From contig JAIOPM010000005.1 in assembly GCA_021413885.1 (NCBI GenBank), forward strand, positions 108,878 to 172,877: a stretch of 64,000 nt of DNA, in the 5' to 3' direction. Position numbers and translations under genes: made by a program. Under the pieces are notes generated by a model. That model ran no database searches and was not told the DNA's origin. It worked only from the letters and a program-made list of their open reading frames with translations. The stretch comes from Planctomycetota bacterium (GTDB taxonomy: Bacteria; Planctomycetota; UBA1135; GCA-002686595). Positions 17,514 to 26,004 of the stretch are shown piece by piece. How positions within the stretch are numbered: the stretch's first letter is position 1; each line of letters begins with the position of its first letter.

Positions 17514-18263
17514 ATGCCCCGGCCCATGTCCGCGACCGGTCTCGTGGTCTGCACGGTTCCGACCTACAACGAGGCGGAGAACATCCTGCCGCTCGCGCGC
17601 GAGCTCCTCGAGCTTGGGGATCGCTTCCAGGTGTTGGTGATCGACGATCACTCGCCCGACGGAACGTGGCGCATCGTCGACGAGGCGGCGAAGAGCGAAC
17701 CGCGGCTCCACCTCCTCCACCGCACCACCGACAAGGGCCGCGGGCGCGCGGGGCGCGACGGTTTCGTACGCGCGCTCGAGCTCGGCGCCGACGTCGTGAT
17801 CGAGATGGACGCCGACCACAGCCATCAGCCGAAGTACATCCCGGTGATGATCGAGCGTCTGACGCGCCGCGGCGAAGAGGTCGGCCTCGTGCTCGGCTCG
17901 CGCGGCGTGCAAGGCGGTCGCGACGCGGAGCGTGGACTCTGGCGGCGCGCGTTGACGCGCTGCGCGAATCTCTACATCCGTCTGATGCTCGGCGTCACCG
18001 TACGCGACTGCAACTCGGGCTTCCGGTGTTGGCGCGCGGAGACGTTGCGGGCGATCGACGTCGCGAAGACGTTCTCCGCTGGGCCGGCGATCGTCCAAGA
18101 GCTGCTCTTCAAGACCGCGCAGAAGAAGATCGGCATCGCCGAAGTGCCGATCGAGTTCGCGAACCGCCTGCACGGTCAGTCGACGTTGACCCTGCGCATC
18201 CTCTTGCAGGGCTACACCGCGGTGCTCAAGCTGCGTTGGCGTGCGCTCACCGGCAGACTCTAG
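17514..18263 (+). CDS. Polyprenol monophosphomannose synthase-like glycosyltransferase (GT2)
   Basis: A 249-residue cytosolic GT-A enzyme. It shows VVCTVPTYNEAENILPL at the nucleotide-binding start, VLVIDDHSPDGTW (DD), the metal motif IEMDADHSHQP, LGSRGVQGG and RDCNSGFRCWR. This is the DPM1/Ppm1 arrangement, transferring mannose (or another sugar) from GDP-sugar to polyprenyl phosphate. It lacks C-terminal membrane helices, as do DPM1-type enzymes. ATG 17514 and ATG 17526 are both possible starts. Its end overlaps the next gene by 23 bases; that gene encodes a polyprenyl-phosphate-sugar-using type membrane protein, so the pair likely forms donor and transferase. Confidence 0.9.
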   Translation: MPRPMSATGLVVCTVPTYNEAENILPLARELLELGDRFQVLVIDDHSPDGTWRIVDEAAKSEPRLHLLHRTTDKGRGRAGRDGFVRALELGADVVIEMDADHSHQPKYIPVMIERLTRRGEEVGLVLGSRGVQGGRDAERGLWRRALTRCANLYIRLMLGVTVRDCNSGFRCWRAETLRAIDVAKTFSAGPAIVQELLFKTAQKKIGIAEVPIEFANRLHGQSTLTLRILLQGYTAVLKLRWRALTGRL

Positions 18264-20352
18264 GCGCGGGCTCCTCTGGCTCGCGGTCGCGATCGTCGCG
18301 TACGCGGTGCTGCGCGGGCTCGTGCTCGTCGACGCGTTCGACGGAACGGCGCTCACGACCTACGAGCTCTACCCGATGGGCACGATCCCGAAGGTCTGGC
18401 CCGAGGGACACAGCCTGCCGCTGCGCGATTACTACGACAACGCGGCGGCGCACATCCTGACCGGGCTGCTCGCGATCCCGTTCTACGAGACGTTGGGGCC
18501 GAGCTACTTCGCGTTGAAGCTCGTGCCCGCGACGCTCGGACTGCTCGCGCTCGTGCTGACGTTCTTCTTCGCGCGCACGCTGTTCGGTCCGAAGGCGGCG
18601 GCGGTCAGCGCGTTGCTCTTCGCGCTCGGCACGACGACGTCGGTCAAGTACTCTTTGATGGCGTCGGGCAACCACTTCGAGAACGTGTTGTTCTCGCTCG
18701 CGGCGTTGGTCGCGTTCGGGCTCTGCCATCGCGGCGGTTGCACGAAGAGCGGCCTGATGTTCGCCGGCTTCGCGATCGGCTTCTCGATCTTCGTGTTCCT
18801 CGGCGCGTTGCTGCCCGCCGTCATGTACGCGTTCGTGCACGTCGGACTGCGCGGTTGGAAGCGCAGCCTCGCCGACGCGCGGTTCGCGTTGCTCGGGCTC
18901 GCGCTCGGCGTCGCGCCGCTGGTCCTCTTGAACCTCGGCCACGACAGCCGCGGCCTCGAGTTCCTCGACAAGCGCTTCGGCGTCGACAAGGCGAAAGCGG
19001 CCGAAGGCGTGCTCGCACGCCTCGTCCACTTCTACACCGAGCACCTGCACGTCGCCTCGCGCTTCACCGGTTGGGTGGGCTTGAGCGGACGCGTCGCCGA
19101 CTTCCTCTACCTCGCCGGTTTCCTCGGCGCGTGGTTCGCGTTTCTTCCCGGCGCGGTCCGCGATTTCCTCGCGCTCTGTCGCGGGATCTTCCGCGCGCGC
19201 GGCGTCGATCGCGACTTCGGCGACGCGCCGGTGACCGCGGTGCGCGCGGTGCTCGTGCCGCTCTTCTTCTACATGCCGGCGTGTTCGCTCGCGTACGCGT
19301 TCTCGGACCTCAAGCTCGGCGCGCACGAAGGCACGATCGCGGTCGCGGGCTACCGCTACTTCCTGTTGCACTTCGCGTTCGTGTGCCTGCTCGTCGCCGC
19401 CGCCGTCGAGCGTTGGACCGCCGCCGATGCGTCGCGCGGACAGCGCGTCGCCGCGTGGTCCTGCGCGAGTGCGTTGCTGCTCGCCGGCCTCTTCAACTTC
19501 GGCATCTTGAAGGTCAACGCGACGCCGCGCGGCGTCGGTTGGAGCTACGAGGGCTACAGCTACGCGTACCTCTCGCGCGGTTTGCTCAGCACCCGCAATC
19601 GCCATTCGCAAACCGAAGTGATCGCGCGCATCGAGACGATGCCGACGGCGCACCGAGCGCGCGTGTACTGGGGCATCGGCCACCAGACCGGGATCGAGCT
19701 CGGGGCGAAGGCGAAGGGGATCATCGAGAAGATCGAGCTCGCGCAGGCTCTCGAAGGTTGGCCCGAGCGTTATCTCCCCGACGTCGCGCGCGGCTTCGGT
19801 TCGTTCCTGCGTCCGTTCGACGGCGATCTCGGCCATCGTGGAACGCGCGTCGCCAACTTGATCTCGGCATGGATCGCGAAGCAGGCGCCTTACGCGGAGC
19901 AAGTCGCCGAAGGGCTCTGTCTGCCGTGGGATCCGCCGCTCGCGACGTACGCGCCGAGGCTCGTCAAGCAGAACATCGGCCTCGTGCGCACCGCGCCCGC
20001 CGAGTTGCGGCCCGCGATGTTGCGCGGCGCGGGGATGTTCCTCGGGCGCCTGCTCGGACGCGGACACGAGAGCGATCTGCAGCTCGTGCGCTCTTCGCTC
20101 CCCCGCTTCGACGACAGCCAGTTCTACGAGCTGTGCTACGGGATGGGCTTCGCGATGCTCGACGGCTGCGAGACGCCGCGGCTCAGCGACGAACTGATCG
20201 CGATCCAGAACCCGAAACACCGCGCGAGCGCGTGGGACGGTTTCGCCGACGGCCTCGAGCACCTCTACGTCGGCACGGCGCGCGAGCCGGTGCTCGCGCA
20301 ACTCCGTCCGCGACTGCCCGCCGATCTCATCGAGCGTTTGACGAAGCCCTGA
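18241..20352 (+). CDS. PMT/GT39-like membrane glycosyltransferase with soluble C-terminal region
   Basis: A 703-residue protein with about 9-10 membrane helices in the first 430 residues and a soluble helical tail of about 270 residues. The early region, with LRDYYDNAAAH and ALKLVPATLGLLALVLTFFFAR, fits GT-C enzymes that use polyprenyl-phosphate sugars, such as PMT/ArnT relatives. The GTG start at 18241 lies inside the upstream GT2 gene, indicating coupling. The tail (from about RIETMPTAHRARVYWGIGHQ) recalls helical-repeat regions and has no recognised domain. Acceptor and sugar are unknown; protein or lipid mannosylation is an inference from the neighbour. Confidence 0.75.
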   Translation: MRSPADSRRGLLWLAVAIVAYAVLRGLVLVDAFDGTALTTYELYPMGTIPKVWPEGHSLPLRDYYDNAAAHILTGLLAIPFYETLGPSYFALKLVPATLGLLALVLTFFFARTLFGPKAAAVSALLFALGTTTSVKYSLMASGNHFENVLFSLAALVAFGLCHRGGCTKSGLMFAGFAIGFSIFVFLGALLPAVMYAFVHVGLRGWKRSLADARFALLGLALGVAPLVLLNLGHDSRGLEFLDKRFGVDKAKAAEGVLARLVHFYTEHLHVASRFTGWVGLSGRVADFLYLAGFLGAWFAFLPGAVRDFLALCRGIFRARGVDRDFGDAPVTAVRAVLVPLFFYMPACSLAYAFSDLKLGAHEGTIAVAGYRYFLLHFAFVCLLVAAAVERWTAADASRGQRVAAWSCASALLLAGLFNFGILKVNATPRGVGWSYEGYSYAYLSRGLLSTRNRHSQTEVIARIETMPTAHRARVYWGIGHQTGIELGAKAKGIIEKIELAQALEGWPERYLPDVARGFGSFLRPFDGDLGHRGTRVANLISAWIAKQAPYAEQVAEGLCLPWDPPLATYAPRLVKQNIGLVRTAPAELRPAMLRGAGMFLGRLLGRGHESDLQLVRSSLPRFDDSQFYELCYGMGFAMLDGCETPRLSDELIAIQNPKHRASAWDGFADGLEHLYVGTAREPVLAQLRPRLPADLIERLTKP

Positions 20353-20355
20353 AGG

Positions 20356-21333
20356 TCAGGCGCGCGCGACCAGCGTCAGACGCGCGCCCGGCAACACGCC
20401 GACGCGCATGCCGAAGTCGAGCGTGCGGAAGATCGCGCGCAAGCAGAGCACGCGCAGCGTCGTCGACTTCGCCTTGAACACTTCGGCGGGCAACGGCACC
20501 GAGCCCTCGACGCGCTCGATCCGGAAGCCCGCGCGCTCGACCAATGCAACCAACGTCGCGCGATCGAACTCCAGGATGTGGTACGGGTAGCCGCCGCCCT
20601 TCGGATCGGCGTCGGGGTCGAGCTTCAGGATCTTGACCAGCTGCGCGCCGAGGAAACGCCGCGGCACCACGCGTTGCAGGAAGAGGATCAGGCGGAAGAA
20701 CGGCGAGTTCACGTAGCTCGGCACGATCACGTAGAGATGTCCGCCGGGCTTCAGCAACGCGCGCAGTTTCTCGAGCACCTTCTGCGGCGCGGTCGTGTGC
20801 TCGAGCACGTTGTCGGCGACGATCAGGTCGAAGCTTCCGTCCGCGAACGGCGCCTCGAAGAGATCGCCGGAGTGGATGTCGAGCTTCATCTCGCGGCGCG
20901 AGTACTCGACCGCGGGCGGCGAGATCTCGATGCCCTTGACGCGCCAACCGCGACGGCGCGCGGCCTCGAGGAAGAAACCGCCGGCGGAACCGAGCTCGAG
21001 CAGATCGCCGCGCGACACTCCGAGCTCGCCCTCGAGCTTCGCGATCTCGCCTTCGTACTGCGCGACGAGCTCGTCGCGCCGCGTGAAGTAGTTCTCGGTC
21101 TCGACGCCTAGGTTGTAGCCGTCGGTGTAGTAGTCGGCGTCGTCGTACATCTTGCCGAGCGTCGGCCCGTCGGGCCGCGGGTTCGCGTACACGAACCCGC
21201 ACGGACAACGCACGAGATCGAAGCGCACGTCGGCGATGCGGTACATGCGCTCGCGGTAGAGCTTCGGCCGATCGAGCGCGCACATCGGGCAGGCGACGTG
21301 CTCGGTGCGGACGGCGAAGGGAGCGCTCGGCAT
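20356..21333 (-). CDS. SAM-dependent methyltransferase with N-terminal Cys knuckle
   Basis: A 325-residue protein. The N-terminus has a Cys4 site (HVACPMCALD and RCPCGFVYANPRP) of the kind found in Methyltransf_23-type enzymes that act on sugars or lipids. A class I SAM-binding fold follows: LLELGSAGGFFLEAARRRGW, the acidic ribose-contact region KGIEIS, then DLIVADNVLEHTTAP and LKPGGHLYVIVPSY. It converges on the GT39-like gene (3-base gap), and its location near glycosyltransferases suggests methylation of a glycan or lipid-linked saccharide. The ATG at 21333 is taken because the Cys motif follows directly; the longer frame overlaps the start region of lgt. Confidence 0.8.
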   Translation of the reverse strand: MPSAPFAVRTEHVACPMCALDRPKLYRERMYRIADVRFDLVRCPCGFVYANPRPDGPTLGKMYDDADYYTDGYNLGVETENYFTRRDELVAQYEGEIAKLEGELGVSRGDLLELGSAGGFFLEAARRRGWRVKGIEISPPAVEYSRREMKLDIHSGDLFEAPFADGSFDLIVADNVLEHTTAPQKVLEKLRALLKPGGHLYVIVPSYVNSPFFRLILFLQRVVPRRFLGAQLVKILKLDPDADPKGGGYPYHILEFDRATLVALVERAGFRIERVEGSVPLPAEVFKAKSTTLRVLCLRAIFRTLDFGMRVGVLPGARLTLVARA

Positions 21334-21436
21334 GGCGCCCCTCTCTAACGGCGCGCGCGACGAGCGACAAGCGTGCGCGTCGAATCGCGCGTGCCGAGTT
21401 GGAGGGCTGCACCGAGCGTCGCTACCATCCCGCGCC

Positions 21437-22291
21437 ATGCATCCGATCTTGTTCACGATCCCGGGGATCGAGTTCCACGTCCGCTCGTTCGGCGTGATGC
21501 TCGCGATCGGATTCCTGGTCGGCTCGTGGGTCTTCACCAAGCTCGTCGAGCAACGCCTCGCCGATCCGAAGAAGGACTTGCCGCGCTACGCGCCGTTGCC
21601 GGTGTGGATCCTGATCGGGATCGTGCTCGGCGCGCGCTTGCTCTACGTGATCGTCGAAGTGAGCAAGGGCTCGCCGGTCGGTCACGACTACGTCGACAAG
21701 CCGTGGACCGTGCTCTTCGTGTGGGAGGGCGGGCTCGTGATGTACGGCGGGCTGTTCGGCGGGATGCTCGCGGGCTCGTGGTGTTGCTTCATCAACGACA
21801 TCAAGATTCCCGGAGGCATGGACCTCGGACTGATCGCCGGCTTCGTCGGGTACGGGATCGGACGCATCGGCTGCTTCTTGGTCGGCGACGATTACGGCGC
21901 GATCGTGCCGGCGGAGTACGCGAGCCTGCCGTTCCCGGTCGTGTTGCACGTGCCCAATCCGTTGCCGGAGCATTCGCTCTTCGGCGCGGAGAACGCGGGG
22001 CAAGTGCTCTGGGCGACGCAACCGTGGATGAGTATCAACGGCTTCTTCCTCGCGTTGCTCGGTTGGTTCTTGTTGAAGCATCGCGCGTACCGCGGGCAAG
22101 TGAGCTTGATCCTGATCGCCGGTTACGCGCTCGACCGTTCGATCATCGAACACTTCCGCGGCGACACCGTGCGCGGCGTGTGGTTCGGCGGCGCGATCTC
22201 GACGTCGCAGTTGATCTCGATCGGCGCGGGGACGCTCGCGCTCGTGATGCTCGTCGTGTTCGCGAAGCGCCGCGATCCCGAGTTGATCTGA
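21437..22291 (+). CDS. lgt: Prolipoprotein diacylglyceryl transferase
   Basis: A 284-residue inner-membrane enzyme that attaches diacylglycerol from phosphatidylglycerol to the lipobox Cys of prolipoproteins, the first step of lipoprotein maturation. Seven membrane segments are visible. Family signatures are ARLLYVIVE, EGGLVMYGGLFGG (the H/EGGL-x-xYGG region) and GYGIGRIGCFLVGDD, the signature-Arg segment that usually reads GRxGNFxNGE. Late in the protein is IIEHFRGD. Length is normal. The window encodes many lipobox proteins that would be its substrates. ATG 21437 is set by the family N-terminus HPILFTIPG. Confidence 0.93.
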   Translation: MHPILFTIPGIEFHVRSFGVMLAIGFLVGSWVFTKLVEQRLADPKKDLPRYAPLPVWILIGIVLGARLLYVIVEVSKGSPVGHDYVDKPWTVLFVWEGGLVMYGGLFGGMLAGSWCCFINDIKIPGGMDLGLIAGFVGYGIGRIGCFLVGDDYGAIVPAEYASLPFPVVLHVPNPLPEHSLFGAENAGQVLWATQPWMSINGFFLALLGWFLLKHRAYRGQVSLILIAGYALDRSIIEHFRGDTVRGVWFGGAISTSQLISIGAGTLALVMLVVFAKRRDPELI

Positions 22292-22308
22292 GGATCGCCC
22301 CACACGCC

Positions 22309-23319
22309 ATGAGCGAGCACGCGAACGGTGCGCGTCTGCGCGTGCTCGCGGGCATCGACGAGGCGGGGCTCGGGCCGTTGCTCGGACCGTTGACGATGGG
22401 CTACGCGGTCTTCCGCTCGCGCGCGGCGACCGCGAACCTGTGGGACGTGCTCGACGTCGCGGTTTCGCAGACGCCGGGCGACGATCCGAAGCGCTTCGTC
22501 GTCGCCGACTCGAAAAAGGTCTTCAATCGGACGCCGAAAGGCGCGAAGCGGCTCGAGGCGACGGCGCTCGGGTTCCTCGCGTTGCTCGATCCGAAGCGCG
22601 CGGTCGAGCGTTCGGGCGAGTCGTTCGTATGCGCGCGCCCGAGCGAGCTCGCGTTCCCGCGCGCCGACTTCGAACCGCATCCGTGGTTCGCGCGTTTGCC
22701 GGCGAAGTTGCCGCGCCACAACGACGCGCCGACGCTCGAGCTGCGCGTGGAACGCCTCGCGCGCGTGATGAAGAAGGCCGAGGTGGAGCTCGTCGACGCC
22801 GGCGTGCGCGTCGTGCCCGAGCGTGCGCTCAATCGTTCGTTCCGCGAGACCAACAACAAGGCGAGCACGAGCTGGGAGCATTGTTCCGCGTTGCTCGCGC
22901 GCGTGTGGGAACTCCACGCCGCCGAAGGCGTGCGCTGCGTCGTCGATCGTCAGGGCGGACGCGCGCACTACGGCGGTTTGCTCGGGCGTTTGTTCCGCGA
23001 TGCGCGCGTCGAGCTCGTGCGCGAAGAAGAAGGCGTGTCCGAGTACCGCGTGATCGAACGCGACGGTCCGCGGCGGATGAAGCTCCTCTTCGCCGAGAAG
23101 GCCGAGCGCCGTTCATTCGCCGTCGCACTCGCGTCGTGCCTCGCGAAATACGCGCGCGAAACGGCGATGGACGCGTTCAACGACTACTTCCGCGAGCTTT
23201 CGCCCGACCTCGCCCCCACCGCGGGGTACACGACCGACGGACGGCGTTGGCTCGTCGATGCCGCGGAGTTGCTCGAGCGCGTCGCGATCGATCGCGAGTG
23301 CTTGGTGCGCGAGCGGTAG
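22309..23319 (+). CDS. Ribonuclease HII-like nuclease, enlarged and divergent
   Basis: A 336-residue protein with RNase H2-fold marks: GIDEAGLGPLLGPLTMGYAV near the start (Asp17-Glu18), VADSKKVFNRTPKG, VVDRQGGRAHYGGLLGR and a late FAVALASCLAKYARETAMDAF. These match the DEAGRGxxxGP, DSKKL, central Asp and SxxAKxxRxxxM elements of RNase HII. Two differences matter. The GRG that senses the RNA-DNA junction reads GLG, and the protein is about 130 residues longer than usual because of an insertion between the second and third motifs. It probably removes some RNA from nucleic acid, but need not be the housekeeping rnhB. The ATG lies 17 bases after lgt. Confidence 0.7.
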   Translation: MSEHANGARLRVLAGIDEAGLGPLLGPLTMGYAVFRSRAATANLWDVLDVAVSQTPGDDPKRFVVADSKKVFNRTPKGAKRLEATALGFLALLDPKRAVERSGESFVCARPSELAFPRADFEPHPWFARLPAKLPRHNDAPTLELRVERLARVMKKAEVELVDAGVRVVPERALNRSFRETNNKASTSWEHCSALLARVWELHAAEGVRCVVDRQGGRAHYGGLLGRLFRDARVELVREEEGVSEYRVIERDGPRRMKLLFAEKAERRSFAVALASCLAKYARETAMDAFNDYFRELSPDLAPTAGYTTDGRRWLVDAAELLERVAIDRECLVRER

Positions 23320-23371
23320 GCGTTAGCATGTGAGCACGCCGGGTCTTCCGCTCGGCGCCAGGGGGGATGAA

Positions 23372-24286
23372 GTGCGCGCCTTGAAGCTCTGCGTGATCGC
23401 TTGGATCGTGTCGTTCGTCGGCGCTTGCTTCCACGTCGAGGTCCTGACGTGGGAAGCGCAGGACTTGCATCTCCAGTACGACGCGAAGACCGACGTCGCT
23501 CGAATGCTGCTGATCCACGAGAACGTCTCGTCGGCCGACGACGGCTCGGACGGATGTCTGCGCGCCGCAGGCGCGCTCGAGGCCATCGCGTCGCGCAAGC
23601 GCTTCTTCACGCTAGGCGACTTTCCGTTCGAGATCGATCTCGACGGCGCCGTCCCCGACGCGTTGATGCATCCGCTCGAAGAACCGGACGACGGCGACCC
23701 GCGGACTCCGCTCGCGCGGTGCTTTGCCGACTCGCTGCAAGGCGTCAAGGTGATCGACGCGAAGCTCCTCCTTCACCGCGGCAAGCTGGCGTTCGTGCAG
23801 ACGATCGAGTTCCCCAAGTTCTCCGCGTTGGTCGCGTGCACGAACGATGCATTCACGAGCGCGGTGTCGACCACGGAGACGCCGGACGAAAGTGCGGGCT
23901 TCACGCCAGAGGAGTGGGGTGCCTGGCGACGGCGAGCTCGATCCGGCACGCCGTGGATCGAAGTGCGCGGCGACGGCCTGACTTTCCGCGCGCCTCACGG
24001 TCCGCGTTGGCTCGCCGCATTCCTCGGCGATCTCTACCGCGACGTGGGAAAGGACCAGATCGCCTTCATTGCCGGCCTCGCCGCCGCGCTCACCGAAGTC
24101 GCGTTCGAGAACGGCGACGTCGCGTTCCGGTGGAACGCCCCCGAGGGACGGCCGCTGCACTTGCACTTCGGTCGCCCGGCGAACACACGCGACGACGAAG
24201 GCGCGTTGAACGCGACACTGCTGGCGCGCGGGCGTTCGATCGTTCCCGGCGACCTCGAAGAGATCGCAAGGAGCTTCGCGCGCTGA
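23372..24286 (+). CDS. Hypothetical lipoprotein
   Basis: A 304-residue protein with no recognised domain. GTG 23372 is preferred over GTG 23330 because a GGGGGG stretch sits just upstream and it opens a clean signal (LCVIAWIVSFVGACFHVEVL) with a plausible lipobox VGAC. The mature part starts with WEAQDLHLQYDAKTDVARML, followed by short motifs mixing acidic and aromatic residues, and no internal repeats. It reads like an exported accessory protein of a type seen as 'hypothetical' in Planctomycetota and Myxococcota. It follows the RNase HII-like gene by 52 bases and may share its transcript. Confidence 0.55.
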   Translation: MRALKLCVIAWIVSFVGACFHVEVLTWEAQDLHLQYDAKTDVARMLLIHENVSSADDGSDGCLRAAGALEAIASRKRFFTLGDFPFEIDLDGAVPDALMHPLEEPDDGDPRTPLARCFADSLQGVKVIDAKLLLHRGKLAFVQTIEFPKFSALVACTNDAFTSAVSTTETPDESAGFTPEEWGAWRRRARSGTPWIEVRGDGLTFRAPHGPRWLAAFLGDLYRDVGKDQIAFIAGLAAALTEVAFENGDVAFRWNAPEGRPLHLHFGRPANTRDDEGALNATLLARGRSIVPGDLEEIARSFAR

Positions 24287-24387
24287 AGGAAATGTCGCAC
24301 CCCGACCGCGTCGGCGGCTGACGCCGTGCGCGGATCGGGGTATCGTTCTCCGCCCGCTCGCGCGGAACCCAAGAGCTCTCGCCCCCA

Positions 24388-25746
24388 TTGAAGATCGCCA
24401 TCCTCGGCGCCGGCGTGTCCGGCCTCTCGCTCGCGCGCTTCCTGATCGAAGGCGGACTGCCGAAGAGCGACATCCACCTCTTCGAAGCGGCGGCGAAGGT
24501 CGGCGGACTTTGCGGCTCGAAGACGGTCGACGGCTTCACGTACGACGAGACCGGCGGGCACATCCTCTACTCGAAGGATGCAGCGGCGATGCGCTGGATG
24601 ATCGACTGCGCCGGCGGCGACCGCGCGTTCGAGAAGCGCGAGCGTCAGACCAAGATCCGCTTCGGCGATCGCTGGGTGCACTACCCGTTCGAGAACGGAC
24701 TCGGCGACTTGCCGGCGCAGGCGAACTTCGAGTGCTTGAAGGGTTACGTCCACGCGTGGCAGAAGCGCCAGGCCGATCGCTCGCCCGCGCCCAATGAATT
24801 CGGCGCGTGGGTGCGTTGGCGTTTCGGCGACGGCATCGCCGAGCACTTCATGGACCCGTACAACAAGAAGGTCTGGAAGCGCGAGATGCACGAGCTCTCG
24901 AGCGACTGGGTCGCCGGCCGCGTGCCCGACGCGCCGATCGAGGACGTGCTCAGGAGTTCGGTCGGCATCCGCACCGAGGGCTACACGCACCAGGCGAGTT
25001 TCTACTACCCGCGCTCGGGCGGCTTCCAAGCGATCACCGACGGGATCGCGAGCAAGTTGCTCGACCGCGTGCGCCTCAACACGTTCGTGCGCGAAGTGAA
25101 GAAGAAGGGCGACGGCTTCCAGGTCAACGGCGAGGACTTCGACGCGGTGGTCAACACGCTGCCGCTGACCGATCTGCCGAAGCTCGTCGTCGGCGTGCCC
25201 GCACCGGTCGCGCAGGCGATGGAAGGGCTCGAGTACAACTCGATCGTCTGCCTCCTGGTCGCGCTCGATCGCGCGGAGCAGCCGCCACTCTCGTGGATCT
25301 ACTTGCCGCATGACGAACAGGGTCCGACCAACCGCGTCACGTACATGTCGAACTACGCGACGGCAAACGCGCCGAGCGGGAAGAGCTCCTTCCTCTGCGA
25401 GGTGACCTTCCGCGGCGGAAGTCGTGCACCCGGGGCCGAATTGGAAGGTCAGGTCGTAACCGGTCTGGAGCGCGCGGGTCTCTTGAAGCGCGGAGAGGTC
25501 CTCTTCACCGATCGCACCGTGTCGCGCCACGCCTACGTCGTCTTCGACCACGGCTACACCGCCCGTCGCGAGACGGCGTTGGGCTGGTTGGACGGGCAGG
25601 GCATCGTGCCGCTCGGTCGCTTCGGTCGGTTCGAGTACGACAACTCCGACCAATGCGTGATCAAGGCGCGCGCGACAGCTGAGCGGATGCTCGTCCAGGC
25701 TCATTCGGGCTCGCCGCGGCCGCCCGACTTCGGCGGCGTGAGGTAG
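24388..25746 (+). CDS. FAD-dependent oxidoreductase, protoporphyrinogen oxidase/UGM-like
   Basis: A 452-residue flavoprotein starting at TTG 24388. The N-terminus AILGAGVSGLSLARFLIEGG is the GxGxxG dinucleotide fold. GLCGSKTVDGFTYDETGGHILYS matches the flavin-contact region of amine-oxidase-type enzymes such as HemG/HemY and UDP-galactopyranose mutase. HFMDPYNKKVWKRE and SFYYPRSGGFQAI are typical of the 'protoporphyrinogen oxidase-like' group found beside glycan biosynthesis genes. No neighbouring heme genes support a heme role, so a nucleotide-sugar or isoprenoid substrate is as likely. No membrane segment is seen. Confidence 0.75.
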   Translation: MKIAILGAGVSGLSLARFLIEGGLPKSDIHLFEAAAKVGGLCGSKTVDGFTYDETGGHILYSKDAAAMRWMIDCAGGDRAFEKRERQTKIRFGDRWVHYPFENGLGDLPAQANFECLKGYVHAWQKRQADRSPAPNEFGAWVRWRFGDGIAEHFMDPYNKKVWKREMHELSSDWVAGRVPDAPIEDVLRSSVGIRTEGYTHQASFYYPRSGGFQAITDGIASKLLDRVRLNTFVREVKKKGDGFQVNGEDFDAVVNTLPLTDLPKLVVGVPAPVAQAMEGLEYNSIVCLLVALDRAEQPPLSWIYLPHDEQGPTNRVTYMSNYATANAPSGKSSFLCEVTFRGGSRAPGAELEGQVVTGLERAGLLKRGEVLFTDRTVSRHAYVVFDHGYTARRETALGWLDGQGIVPLGRFGRFEYDNSDQCVIKARATAERMLVQAHSGSPRPPDFGGVR

Positions 25747-25881
25747 ACTCGGACGGACGGCGGTGCGGCCGACTCGGATCGCTTGGAGGAGCGGATCCGG
25801 GCTCGCGCACCGCTCGATCGTCCCGAACGGTTTTCCTGAACCCGTATCCCGTCGGGAGGCGTGTCTAAGGAAGACCGAAAA

Positions 25882-25930
25882 GCGCGAAAACGCGCCTCTC
25901 GATGCAACCTGAGACGGCCTCGTCCGTCTC
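25882..25930. other. Two adjacent palindromes in the leader region before 26005
   Basis: Within the 258-base gap between 25746 and 26005 there are two perfect small inverted repeats: GCGCG-AAAA-CGCGC (25882-25895) and GAGACGG-CCTCGT-CCGTCTC (25911-25930). Neither is followed by a T-run. They could form a terminator-like or leader structure for the propeller lipoprotein gene. A CAGGAGCT ribosome site follows close to its ATG. Confidence 0.45.
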
Positions 25931-26004
25931 AACCGTGTCGCCTCCGTTCCGTCCTGACCGCGTTCGACGACGCGGAAGAACGAGGTGATTCGGCAGGAGC
26001 TGTC

